Assembly: GCF_005768555.2 (NCBI RefSeq)
Contig: NZ_VCHX02000020.1
Location: 1-36,474, forward strand
Direction: 5' to 3'
Length of the DNA stretch: 36,474 nt
DNA from: Streptomyces sporangiiformans
GTDB taxonomy: Bacteria; Actinomycetota; Actinomycetes; Streptomycetales; Streptomycetaceae
The notes under the pieces are model-generated. The model ran no database searches. It was not told the DNA's origin and saw nothing but the letters and a program-made list of their open reading frames with translations. Made by a program: the position numbers and the translations under genes. The first letter of the stretch is position 1, and each line of letters opens with the position of its first letter. Shown here in pieces: positions 24,389 to 33,059 of the stretch.

Positions 24389-26340
24389 CGATGAGCGCGG
24401 GCTGGTACCTGCGGCGGCTGTCCCGGATGGGACCGCAGGAGGTCGCGGGCCGGGTGGGCGACGCGGTGCGCAGGCGCCGGTGGCGGTCGGCGCGGCCCAA
24501 CTGCCCGAGCGTGACCGGCGCCCGGTTCACCGCGGTCCTGCCCGCCGGGACGATCGCCGCAATACCTCCGGACGCGGCGAAACGTCTCATCGCCGAGGCG
24601 GACCGGCTGATGTACGGGCACGCCGAGTACTTCGGGGTGGTCCGTGACGACCTGGCCGACCCGGACTGGTGGTGCGACCCGAAGACAGGGCGTCGGGCTC
24701 CGTGGGGCTACGCCTTCGACGTGCCGTACCGGAACGAGGACGCGGTCGGGGACATCAAGCAGATCTGGGAGCTGTCCCGGCACCAGTACCTGACCGTGCT
24801 CGCCGCCGCCTACGCGATCACCGGGAACGAGCGGTACGCCGAGCGCGTGGCCGAGCACCTGCGGTCGTGGTGGGCGGCCAACCCACCGCTGCGCGGCGTG
24901 CACTGGATCAGCGGCATCGAGCTGGGTATCCGGCTGCTGTCCTGGGTGTGGATCCGCCGGCTGCTCGACGGCTGGCAGGGCGCGACCGGGCTGTTCGAGG
25001 ACAACCCGGTGGCACTGAACCAGATCTGGCACCACCAGCGCTGGCTGGCCGCCTTCCCCAGCCGGGGGTCCTCGGCCAACAACCACGTCATCGCCGAGGC
25101 CGCCGGGCAGTTCGCGGCGTCCTGCGCGTTCGGCTGGTTCCCCTCCTCGCCGCGTTGGCGGGCCGGCGCGCTGCGGTCGCTGGAGCTGCACCTGCGCAGC
25201 AACACCTTCGGCTCCGGCCTCAACCGCGAGCTGGCCACCGAGTATCACGGACTCGTGCTGGAGCTCGGCCTGGCCGCGGTGGCCGAGGCGGATGCCGCCG
25301 ACGTGCCGGTCCCCGCGTCGATCCGGCTGGTGCTGCTGCGCATGACCGACGCGCTCGCGGCCATCGTGGACAGCCGGTTGCGGCCGCCGCGCCAGGGAGA
25401 CGCGGACGACGGGCATGGTCTGATCGTGGACGGCGCGGGCACCGACCGCTGGGGTTCGCTGCTGGCGACCGGGGACGCCGTGTTCGGGCGGCTCGCCTGG
25501 TGGCCGGCGGTGACCGGCACCGATGTGCGCACCCCGCTGCTGGCCGCGCTCATCCGGCCGTACGCGAAAAGTGGAACGGCACCGTCCGTGCGCCGCCCGG
25601 CAAGCCGACCGGCCCACTTCGCCGACGCGGGGCTCACCATCCTGCGCGGCCCGGGAGAGATCTGGTGCCGTTGCGACGGTGGTCCGCACGGCTTCCTGTC
25701 CATCGCCGCGCATGCCCACGCGGACGCGCTGTCCGTGGAGGTCCGGCACGACGGAGTCGACGTGCTCGCCGACCCGGGGACGTTCTGCTACCACGGGCAG
25801 CCCGAGTGGCGGCAGTACTTCCGCTCGACCTTCGGCCACAACACCCTGCAGCTGGACGGTGACCAGTCCGTCTCCGGCGGCCCGTTCCTGTGGACCCGGC
25901 ATGCCCGCAGCCGTGTCCTGGCCGTGGACACATCCGACGAGGGTGTGGCCCGCTGGTGTGCCGAGCACGACGGTTACCAGCCCTCTGTCCACCGCCGCCG
26001 GGTGGAGCTGACCGCCGCGAGCCAGGAGCTGCGGGTGGTCGACGAGGTGCGCGGCCCGAGCCGGGACGTACGCCTGGCGTTCCACCTCGGCCCGGCGATC
26101 GCCGCGGACCTGGTGGGGAACCGGGCCGTGCTCACCTGGATCCGGGACGGCGAGGGGCGCTCCGCGGTGCTCGACCTGCCCGGGCAGCTGTCCTGGCGGG
26201 CGCATCGCGGCGAGACCGACCCGCCACTGGGCTGGTACTCCGCCGGATTCGGGCGCAAGGAACCCACCACAACGCTGGTCGGCACCGGTTTCACCGACGG
26301 CGCGGAGGGCTTCACCACCGTGCTCAGGTTCCGCGGCTAG
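24385..26340 (+). CDS. Heparinase II/III-like polysaccharide lyase family protein
   Basis: The protein of about 651 residues has the N-terminal alpha-helical region of uronate lyases (about 1-370, with YLRRLSRMGPQEV at the start and SSANNHVIAEAAGQF near 230) and the C-terminal beta-sandwich. In the latter, AHAHADALSVEVRHDG near residue 440, DPGTFCYHG near 465 and FGHNTLQLDG near 485 fit the heparinase II/III signature. There is no signal peptide, so it is predicted to be cytoplasmic, unlike secreted lyases. With the fused oxidoreductase next to it, a role in tailoring a uronic-acid-containing repeat unit is more likely than polymer degradation. That is inference. Confidence 0.87.
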   Translation: MTMSAGWYLRRLSRMGPQEVAGRVGDAVRRRRWRSARPNCPSVTGARFTAVLPAGTIAAIPPDAAKRLIAEADRLMYGHAEYFGVVRDDLADPDWWCDPKTGRRAPWGYAFDVPYRNEDAVGDIKQIWELSRHQYLTVLAAAYAITGNERYAERVAEHLRSWWAANPPLRGVHWISGIELGIRLLSWVWIRRLLDGWQGATGLFEDNPVALNQIWHHQRWLAAFPSRGSSANNHVIAEAAGQFAASCAFGWFPSSPRWRAGALRSLELHLRSNTFGSGLNRELATEYHGLVLELGLAAVAEADAADVPVPASIRLVLLRMTDALAAIVDSRLRPPRQGDADDGHGLIVDGAGTDRWGSLLATGDAVFGRLAWWPAVTGTDVRTPLLAALIRPYAKSGTAPSVRRPASRPAHFADAGLTILRGPGEIWCRCDGGPHGFLSIAAHAHADALSVEVRHDGVDVLADPGTFCYHGQPEWRQYFRSTFGHNTLQLDGDQSVSGGPFLWTRHARSRVLAVDTSDEGVARWCAEHDGYQPSVHRRRVELTAASQELRVVDEVRGPSRDVRLAFHLGPAIAADLVGNRAVLTWIRDGEGRSAVLDLPGQLSWRAHRGETDPPLGWYSAGFGRKEPTTTLVGTGFTDGAEGFTTVLRFRG

Positions 26341-26348
26341 GGGGGCGC

Positions 26349-27887
26349 GTGGGGATCAAGAGGCGGCACTGGGCGTGGGCGGCGGCATCGCTGGCGGTGG
26401 TCCTGCTGGCGGCGACCGGCTGTACGAGCACGCCGGACGCCCGGGCGGAGCCGACCGATGCGCCCTCCGCGTCCAGGGCGCCCTCCACGCCCGTGGCCCG
26501 GGTGTGCGCCAAGCCCGCGGCCGGGCCGGCGAAGGCGCCGGCGGGCGCGGTGACGGTCGACCCCGCGGTGGTCGGTGACCTGGCGGAGAAGACCAAGAGC
26601 AGTCCCCCGAACACCACGTTCTGGCTTCGCCCCGGCAAGCACAGGCTCGCCCCGGACCGCTACGCCCAGGTCATCCCCAAGGAGGGGAACCGCTACCTTG
26701 GTGCGCCGGGCGCGGTGCTCGACGGCGGGAAGAAGAACCAGTACGCGTTCGGCGGCAGCGCCCGCAACGTCACCATCCGCTACCTGACCGTGCAGCGTTT
26801 CGTCGCGCCGCACGACGAGGGCGTGGTCAACCATGACTCGGCCGACGGGTGGGTGATCGAGCACGCGACGATCCAGCACAACTCCGCCGCCGGAATGATG
26901 GCCGGTTCCCGCCAGCGGGTTCGCGCCAACTGCCTGCGCGGCAACGGTCAGTACGGCATGAACGCGTACAAGGCCAATGGCCGTATCAGCGACCTGGTGG
27001 TCGAAGGCAACGAGATCGTCGGCAACAACACCGGCGACTGGGAGCGACGGCGGAAGGGCTGCGGCTGCACGGGAGGCATCAAGTTCTGGGCCGTCAACGG
27101 CGCCGACATACGCGGCAATTGGGTGCACGACAACCGTGGCACAGGGTTGTGGGCGGACACCAACAACAACGACTTCCGTATCGAGAACAACGTGCTCGAG
27201 GCGAACGACGGCGCCGCGCTGATCTACGAGACCAGCTACAACGCGGTCATCCGCAAGAACACGATCCGGCGGAACAACTGGGTCGAGGGCCGCAGGGAAG
27301 CCGAACGCGGCGACAGCTTCCCCTTCGCGACCGTCTACGTGTCCGAGTCCGGCGGCGAACCACGGATCCGGGCCCGCACCGACAAGATCGAGATCTACCG
27401 GAACGTGCTGGAGGACAACTGGTCCGGGATCACCCTGTGGGAGAACGCCGACCGGTTCTGCAACAGCCCGGCCAACACCTCGTCCGGTGACTGCACCTTG
27501 CTGGTGCGGGACACCGACCGCTGCGCGAAGCCGGCTATCGGCAAGCCACCGCTCTACGGCGACTGCCGGTGGAAGACCCAGCGGGTGGACATCCACGACA
27601 ACCGCTTCGTGCTGGACAAGTCCGTCGTCAAGTGCACGGTGAAGTGCGACCGCATGGCGGTCCTCGCCAACTACGGCACCTATCCGGACTGGTCGCCGTA
27701 CCAGGGCGAGCGGGTGGCTGAGGCGATCACCCACAAGCAGGACAACCGCTGGCACGACAACGTCTACCTCGGACCGTGGAAGTTCGTCGCCTACGACCCG
27801 AGCCGGGTGCTCGACTTCGGGCAGTGGCGGGGCAAGCGTTACCTGCAGGACTCGGGCAGCACCCTCGGCCCACGGGCCGGTGGTTGA
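26349..27887 (+). CDS. Parallel beta-helix lipoprotein
   Basis: About 512 residues. A basic start (GIKRRHW), a hydrophobic stretch and LLAATGC (Cys25) predict a lipid-anchored surface protein. A Pro/Ala/Ser-rich linker follows to about residue 65. The rest is made of right-handed beta-helix rungs (NVTIRYLTVQRF, VIEHATIQHNSAAGM, DLVVEGNEIVGNN, FRIENNVLEANDG and others), the fold of pectate lyases and C5-epimerases. A CGC motif and several other Cys residues may form disulfides outside the cell. GTG 26349 has a G-run 3 bases upstream. It may cleave or epimerise the exported uronic-acid polymer, or only bind it; no catalytic set could be assigned. Confidence 0.85.
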   Translation: MGIKRRHWAWAAASLAVVLLAATGCTSTPDARAEPTDAPSASRAPSTPVARVCAKPAAGPAKAPAGAVTVDPAVVGDLAEKTKSSPPNTTFWLRPGKHRLAPDRYAQVIPKEGNRYLGAPGAVLDGGKKNQYAFGGSARNVTIRYLTVQRFVAPHDEGVVNHDSADGWVIEHATIQHNSAAGMMAGSRQRVRANCLRGNGQYGMNAYKANGRISDLVVEGNEIVGNNTGDWERRRKGCGCTGGIKFWAVNGADIRGNWVHDNRGTGLWADTNNNDFRIENNVLEANDGAALIYETSYNAVIRKNTIRRNNWVEGRREAERGDSFPFATVYVSESGGEPRIRARTDKIEIYRNVLEDNWSGITLWENADRFCNSPANTSSGDCTLLVRDTDRCAKPAIGKPPLYGDCRWKTQRVDIHDNRFVLDKSVVKCTVKCDRMAVLANYGTYPDWSPYQGERVAEAITHKQDNRWHDNVYLGPWKFVAYDPSRVLDFGQWRGKRYLQDSGSTLGPRAGG

Positions 27888-27888
27888 G

Positions 27889-29145
27889 ATGGGCACGCAG
27901 CCCGGCGCCGAACCGCTCCCTGCCGGCACGCCGAAGACCGTCGGGGTCGTCTGGGGGTTGCTGGTCCTCAACACGCTCGGCTCCGCCGGGGCGAAGACCA
28001 TCATCCCGCTGCCCCGCTCCCTCATCCAGATGGTCACCATGGGCGCGCTGGTCGCCGCGTTCGCGCTGGCGCTCACCGTCAATCTCCGGCTGCGCATCCG
28101 AGCCAGCGCCTACGTGCTCCTGCTCACCCTGCTGCTGGTGCCGAGCGTGATCTCCAGCGCGAACCTGGAGTCCGGGTTCGGCGCGCTGTTCCGCTGCACC
28201 CGGCTGGCTCTCTTCGTCGGCACGCTGTGGCTGCTCAGCCGCTGGTGGGATGGAGGCCTGACCTTCGTCCGGCACCACATCCGGATGTACTTCGCGGTGC
28301 TCGGGTCGGTGGCCGCCGGCCTGGCCATCTCACCGGGCGCGGCTCTGCCCGAGCTCTACGGCGGGCGCCTCGTCGGCGCGTTGTGGCCGCTCACCCCGCC
28401 GCAGATCGGACAGTACGCCGCGGTGATCATCGGGCTCACCGTACTGCTCGTACTGGGGCGCCGGACCGACAGGGTCAGCGCGGCGGTGGTCATCGTGCCG
28501 TCACTCGTCCTGCTCGCGCTGACCCATACCCGGACGGCCACGCTCGGCCTGCTCATCGGGCTGGCGTTGGCGATCGGCTCACTCATCCTGACCAGCGCCG
28601 CCGCCCGCCGGTTCTTCACCTGGACGGTGCTGTGCGCCACGGTGGCCGCGGTGGGGTTCAGCTCCGCGCTCCAGGCGTGGTTCCTGCGCGGGCAGAGCCA
28701 GGAGAACTTCACCAGCCTCACCGGTCGGGCCAAGGTCTGGGACGCCCTGCTGGCAGCGCCCCGGACGACCGGGGAGAAGTTGTTCGGCATGGGCCTGGGC
28801 GACAAGTCGTTCGGCGGGCTGCCGATCGACAACAGCTGGCTGGCTGTTTACCAGGAGCAGGGTCTGATCGGCGTCACCCTCGTCGCGGCGATCATCGTCG
28901 TGCTGGGCGGCGTCGCGTTGCTGCGGCCACCGTCGCTGCAGAGGGCCTGCGCGATCTTCCTGATCAGCTACTGCGCGATCGCGTCGTACACCGAGGCCGG
29001 TCTCGGCGACGCCTCGCCGTATCTGCTGCATCTGGCCCTGGCCGCCTCGCTGTTGGCGGCACCTGCCGCGACCGCTCCTCTCGCGATGCCCGAAGCCCCT
29101 CGACGACGCATCCCGGGATGGGCCCGTAGATCGGAGCTGATCTGA
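27889..29145 (+). CDS. Wzy-like polysaccharide polymerase (O-antigen ligase family)
   Basis: An integral membrane protein of about 418 residues with roughly 10-11 hydrophobic helices. There is a large outward loop in the second half (from about FLRGQSQENFTSLTGRAKVW to GMGLGDKSFGGLPIDNSWL), as in Wzy/WaaL proteins. TGRAKVWDAL and IDNSWLAVYQEQGLIG are typical of this superfamily. It should link repeat units on the outer face of the membrane. Start: ATG 27889 follows GGTGG; GTG 27880, which would overlap the previous gene, is equally possible and adds three residues. It stands just before the second glycosyltransferase gene. Confidence 0.83.
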   Translation: MGTQPGAEPLPAGTPKTVGVVWGLLVLNTLGSAGAKTIIPLPRSLIQMVTMGALVAAFALALTVNLRLRIRASAYVLLLTLLLVPSVISSANLESGFGALFRCTRLALFVGTLWLLSRWWDGGLTFVRHHIRMYFAVLGSVAAGLAISPGAALPELYGGRLVGALWPLTPPQIGQYAAVIIGLTVLLVLGRRTDRVSAAVVIVPSLVLLALTHTRTATLGLLIGLALAIGSLILTSAAARRFFTWTVLCATVAAVGFSSALQAWFLRGQSQENFTSLTGRAKVWDALLAAPRTTGEKLFGMGLGDKSFGGLPIDNSWLAVYQEQGLIGVTLVAAIIVVLGGVALLRPPSLQRACAIFLISYCAIASYTEAGLGDASPYLLHLALAASLLAAPAATAPLAMPEAPRRRIPGWARRSELI

Positions 29146-29147
29146 GC

Positions 29148-30389
29148 ATGCACGTCCTCGTGGTGCACAACCGCTACGCCTCGGCGCAGCCGAGTGGGGA
29201 GAACAAGGTCGTCGACCAGGAGGTGGAGCTGCTGCGCGGGGCCGGCCACCGGGTCGAGGTGTTCGAGCGGCGCAGCGACGACATCGCCGCCCGGTCCCTG
29301 CTGGGCAAGGCCGCGGTGCCGCTCCTTGTGCCGTGGAACCCGGCGGTCCGCGCGGAGCTCGCCGCCCGGCTTCGCACCGAGCGGCCGGACGTGGTGCACG
29401 TCCACAACGTCTTCCCGCTCCTGTCGCCGGCGGTGTTGGCCGCCTGCGCCGACGTCGGTGTGCCCGCCGTCGCCACGCTGCACAACTACACCCAGGTCTG
29501 CCCGCCCGGCACGCTGCAGCGGGACGGCCGGCCGTGCACCGAGTGCGTCGGGTCGACGCCGCTGCCCGCCGTCCGGCACGGCTGCTACCGGAGTTCCCGC
29601 CTTGCGACGGTGCCGCTCGCGGTCAGCCTGTCGGTCAACCGGCGGCGGTGGTGGTCCGGCGTGGAGCGGTTCTTCTGCATCTCCGCGGCGCAGCGCGACG
29701 TCCTGGTGCGGGCCGGCATGCCCGCCGAGCGGCTGGCGGTGAAGCACAACTTCGTGCCCGACCCGGGCGAGTGCCGCGCGGGCGCCTTCGAGCATCTGCT
29801 CTATCTCGGCCGGCTCGCGGAGGCCAAGGGCGTGCGGCTGCTCATGGCCGCGTGGGACGAGATCGCAGCGAGCGGCGGTGTGGGCGTGCCGCTCGTGATC
29901 GCCGGCGCGGGGCCACTGGAGCGAGAGGTGACCGCCTGGGCGGCGGGCCGGGACGACGTGCGGTACGTCGGCCTGTTGGACCCGGCGGAGTGCCGGAAGG
30001 CCGTCGGGCGGTCGGTCGCCGTGGTGGCTCCCTCGACGTGGCTGGAGGCGTTCGGTCTGGTGGTCGTGGAGGCGATGGCGGCGGGGGTCCCGACCGTCGC
30101 CGCCGGCCACGGCGCCTTCGTCGAACTCGTCGAGGACGGGGTGACCGGGCTGCTGCACCAGCCGGGCGAGCCCGCCTCGCTCGCGTCCTGCATACGCCGG
30201 ATCGCGGTCGAGCCGGCCCGCAACCGGGAGATGGGCCAGGCGGCCCGGCGCCGTTACGAGCAGGGTTTCAGCCCGGCCGTCGGCCTTGACCGCCTTGTTG
30301 ATGAGTACCGCACCGCGATCGCGGGGCGGTCAGCACTGGCTCGCGGCGGGGACACCCGCGCGAGCAGGGGGGATGGGGACAGTAGATGA
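29148..30389 (+). CDS. Glycosyltransferase family 4 (second)
   Basis: A GT-B glycosyltransferase of about 413 residues. The N-terminal acceptor domain has VVHNRYASAQPSGENKVV and VHVHNVFPLLSPAVL, then a Cys-rich insert (CPPGTLQRDGRPCTECVG). The donor domain has LLYLGRLAEAKGVRLLM and the E-x7-E site EAFGLVVVEAMAAGVP. It begins 2 bases after the polymerase stop and overlaps the methyltransferase start by ATGA. The Cys cluster near residues 119-131 with Cys145 could bind a metal or be structural. With only two glycosyltransferases plus the initiating enzyme visible here, a repeat unit of at least three sugars is suggested, unless more genes lie past the right edge. Confidence 0.88.
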   Translation: MHVLVVHNRYASAQPSGENKVVDQEVELLRGAGHRVEVFERRSDDIAARSLLGKAAVPLLVPWNPAVRAELAARLRTERPDVVHVHNVFPLLSPAVLAACADVGVPAVATLHNYTQVCPPGTLQRDGRPCTECVGSTPLPAVRHGCYRSSRLATVPLAVSLSVNRRRWWSGVERFFCISAAQRDVLVRAGMPAERLAVKHNFVPDPGECRAGAFEHLLYLGRLAEAKGVRLLMAAWDEIAASGGVGVPLVIAGAGPLEREVTAWAAGRDDVRYVGLLDPAECRKAVGRSVAVVAPSTWLEAFGLVVVEAMAAGVPTVAAGHGAFVELVEDGVTGLLHQPGEPASLASCIRRIAVEPARNREMGQAARRRYEQGFSPAVGLDRLVDEYRTAIAGRSALARGGDTRASRGDGDSR

Positions 30390-31621
30390 CACGATGCCGA
30401 CTCTGCGGCTCGGAAGCGATGGCGAGCGTCGTCGACCTTGGGGCGACGCCACCATGTGAGAGCTTTCTCGCCGCCGACCAACTGGACCAGCCGGAGCCGG
30501 CGTACCCGCTGCACCTGCGGGTCTGCACCGACTGCTGGCTGGCGCAGATCCCGCCGCTGATCACGCCGGAGGAGACGTTCACGCAGTACGCGTACTTCTC
30601 CTCCTACTCGACCTCCTGGGTGGAGCACGCGCGCACGTTCGTCGCCGACTCCGTACAGCGGCTGGGTCTCGGCACCGACGCCTTCGTGGTCGAGGTCGCG
30701 AGCAACGACGGGTACTTGCTGAGGCACATGGTGGACCGGGGGATCCGCTGCCTCGGCATCGAGCCGTCGGTGAACGTCGGCGCCGCGGCGCGGGACGCGG
30801 GTGTGCCCACGCTCACGAAGTTCCTGGACCCGGCCACCGGCGCAGCCGTCCGCGAAGAGCACGGTCCGGCGAACCTGGTCGTGGCCAACAACGTGTACGC
30901 GCACATCCCCGACGTGGTCGGGTTCACCCAGGGGCTGCGCGCCCTGGTCGCCGACGACGGCTGGGTCTCCATCGAGGTGCAGCACCTGCTGACCCTGATC
31001 GAGGAGAACCAGTACGACACGATCTACCACGAGCACTTCCAGTACTACACGGTCGCCGCCGCGATCCGAGCCCTCGCGAGCGGCGGACTCACGCTCGTGG
31101 ACGTCGAGTTGCTGCCCACGCACGGCGGCTCCATCCGGCTGTGGGCCCGGCCGGCCGAGGTGGCCGGCGAGCCGACGCAGCAGGTGGCCGACGTGCTGGC
31201 CCGGGAGAAGGCCGCCGGGCTGCAGGAGCTGTCCGGGTACACCGAGTTCTCCGCCCGGGTGGCCAAGGTGCGCCGGGACCTGCTGCGCTTCCTCATCGAC
31301 GCGGCCGAGCGCGGCGAGACGGTCGTCGGCTACGGCGCCCCGGGCAAGGGCAACACCCTGCTCAACCACTGTGGCATCCGGCCCGACCTGCTCCCGTACA
31401 CGGTCGACCGCAACCCCTACAAGCACGGCAGGTTCACCCCGGGCACCCGCATCCCGATCCTGCCGCCCGAGCAGATAGCCGCCGACAAACCGGACTACGT
31501 CCTCGTCCTCCCCTGGAACCTGCGGGCCGAGCTGGTCGAGCAGCTGTCCTTCGTGCACGACTGGGGCGGCCGGCTCGTCTTTCCCATCCCGGAACTGAGC
31601 ATTGTCGAGGTCAAGTCATGA
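30386..31621 (+). CDS. SAM-dependent NDP-sugar C-methyltransferase
   Basis: The protein of about 411 residues has the three-part layout of sugar C-methyltransferases (TylC3 type). An N-terminal zinc site is formed by Cys4, Cys7, Cys47 and Cys50. The SAM-binding domain has VVEVASNDGYLLRHM near residue 104, and NNVYAHIPDVVGF and YDTIYHEHFQYYT carry the conserved His-Glu-His. A second Rossmann-like domain near 310 contains GYGAPGKGNTLLNHCG. Family members methylate carbon 3 of a 4-keto-6-deoxysugar nucleotide. No 4,6-dehydratase is in the window, so the substrate must come from elsewhere or differ. It overlaps both neighbours by ATGA. Confidence 0.88.
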   Translation: MTRCRLCGSEAMASVVDLGATPPCESFLAADQLDQPEPAYPLHLRVCTDCWLAQIPPLITPEETFTQYAYFSSYSTSWVEHARTFVADSVQRLGLGTDAFVVEVASNDGYLLRHMVDRGIRCLGIEPSVNVGAAARDAGVPTLTKFLDPATGAAVREEHGPANLVVANNVYAHIPDVVGFTQGLRALVADDGWVSIEVQHLLTLIEENQYDTIYHEHFQYYTVAAAIRALASGGLTLVDVELLPTHGGSIRLWARPAEVAGEPTQQVADVLAREKAAGLQELSGYTEFSARVAKVRRDLLRFLIDAAERGETVVGYGAPGKGNTLLNHCGIRPDLLPYTVDRNPYKHGRFTPGTRIPILPPEQIAADKPDYVLVLPWNLRAELVEQLSFVHDWGGRLVFPIPELSIVEVKS

Positions 31622-32412
31622 AGGTCGTTCTGTTCTGCGGCGGTTACGGGATGCGGATGCGGAGCGGTGCCGCAGACGACGTGCCCAAGCCGATGGCGAT
31701 GGTCGGCCCGAGACCGCTGATCTGGCACGTCATGCGCTACTACGCGCACTTCGGGCACACGGAGTTCATCCTGTGTCTCGGGTACGGGGCTCACCACATC
31801 AAGGACTTCTTCCTCAACTACGAGGAGACGACGTCCAACGACTTCGTGCTGAGAGGCGGGCGGACCGAGCTGCTGTCCACCGACATCTCGGACTGGACGA
31901 TCACGTTCGCGCAGACCGGCATCGAGTCACCGATCGGGGAGCGGCTGCGGCGGGTGCGGCACCACCTGGACGGCGACGAGATGTTCCTCGCCAACTACGC
32001 CGACGTGCTCACCGACGCCCCGCTGCCGGAGATGATCGACCGGTTCGCGCAGCGTGACGCCGGTGCGTCGATGATGGTGGTGCCGCCGCAGTCGTCGTTC
32101 CACTGCGTGGAGCTGGGCGAGGACGGCCTGGTGGGGGGCATCACCGCGGTGAGCGAACTGCCGCTGTGGGAGAACGGCGGCTATTTCGTGCTCCGCCAGG
32201 AGGTCTTCGACCACATACCGGAGAACGGGGACCTGGTCGCCGACGGATGCGCCCAACTGGCCAAGCAGGGCCGCCTTGTGGCGCACCAGCACCGCGGCTT
32301 CTGGAAGCCGACGGACACCGTGAAGGAGCGGGCCGCGCTCGACGACGCCTACGCCCGGGGCGACCGCCCCTGGGCCGTATGGGAGCGGGACCGCGCGGGG
32401 GTGAGGGCGTGA
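31618..32412 (+). CDS. Nucleotidyltransferase resembling glucose-1-phosphate cytidylyltransferase (RfbF)
   Basis: The 264-residue enzyme should activate a sugar 1-phosphate with a nucleoside triphosphate. The N-terminal loop KVVLFCGGYGMRMRSG followed by VPKPMAMVGPRPLIWHVMRY, and later GERLRRVRHHLDGDEMFLANYADVLTD, line up with RfbF. However, the usual GGxGTRL loop is altered to GGYGMRM. The overall match favours CTP, but nucleotide and sugar are not proven. It is coupled by ATGA to the C-methyltransferase and by GTGA to the PIG-L gene. A CDP-linked branched sugar is one reading; no CDP-glucose 4,6-dehydratase is visible. Confidence 0.83.
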   Translation: MKVVLFCGGYGMRMRSGAADDVPKPMAMVGPRPLIWHVMRYYAHFGHTEFILCLGYGAHHIKDFFLNYEETTSNDFVLRGGRTELLSTDISDWTITFAQTGIESPIGERLRRVRHHLDGDEMFLANYADVLTDAPLPEMIDRFAQRDAGASMMVVPPQSSFHCVELGEDGLVGGITAVSELPLWENGGYFVLRQEVFDHIPENGDLVADGCAQLAKQGRLVAHQHRGFWKPTDTVKERAALDDAYARGDRPWAVWERDRAGVRA

Positions 32413-33056
32413 TCCGGCTCGACACCGGGCGGCTGGACCGGATCGTCGCGGTGGGCGCGCACTGCGACGACATCGCCATCGGCGCCGGCGGCACGCTGCT
32501 GACGCTGTGCAACGCGCGGCCGGGTATCCGCGTCGACGCGCTGGTGCTCTCCGGCGGTGGCAGCGAGCGGGAGCAGGAGGAGCAGGCCGCGCTCGCCGCC
32601 TTCTGCCCAGGCGCCGACCTGCGGCTGACCGTGCACAAGCTGCCGGACGGCCGGCTGCCCGCGCACTGGGAAGAGGCCAAGTCCGCCGTCGAGGAGCTGC
32701 GCGAGCGGACCGACCCGGATCTGGTCCTCGCCCCACGCACCGATGACGCGCACCAGGACCACCGCGGCCTGGCGCAGCTGATACCGACCGCGTTCCGCGA
32801 CCACCTCGTGCTCGCCTACGAGATCGTCAAGTGGGACGGCGATCTCGGCCGTCCGACCGCCTACCAGCCGCTGTCGCCGGAGATCGCCGAACAGAAGGTG
32901 CGGCTGCTGCAGGAGCACTACCCCTCGCAGCGCCACCGGCCCTGGTACGACCGCGAGGCCTTCCTCGGCCTGGCCCGGATCCGCGGCATCGAATGCCACG
33001 AGCGCTACGCCGAGGCGTTCGCCGTCACCAAACTCGTTCTCAACCTGGGGGATTGA
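32409..33056 (+). CDS. PIG-L/LmbE-type deacetylase
   Basis: A zinc-dependent deacetylase of about 215 residues. Zinc ligands are seen in AHCDD (His18 and Asp21; usually AHPDD) and in AHQDH (His115, His118). Family members remove acetyl from GlcNAc-type groups, as in glycosylphosphatidylinositol, mycothiol or bacillithiol synthesis, or from glycosides. GTG 32409 overlaps the previous stop (GTGA). Lying between a nucleotidyltransferase and an epimerase, it probably acts on a nucleotide sugar or lipid-linked amino sugar. The acyl group and substrate are unknown. Confidence 0.87.
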   Translation: MIRLDTGRLDRIVAVGAHCDDIAIGAGGTLLTLCNARPGIRVDALVLSGGGSEREQEEQAALAAFCPGADLRLTVHKLPDGRLPAHWEEAKSAVEELRERTDPDLVLAPRTDDAHQDHRGLAQLIPTAFRDHLVLAYEIVKWDGDLGRPTAYQPLSPEIAEQKVRLLQEHYPSQRHRPWYDREAFLGLARIRGIECHERYAEAFAVTKLVLNLGD

Positions 33057-33059
33057 ACC

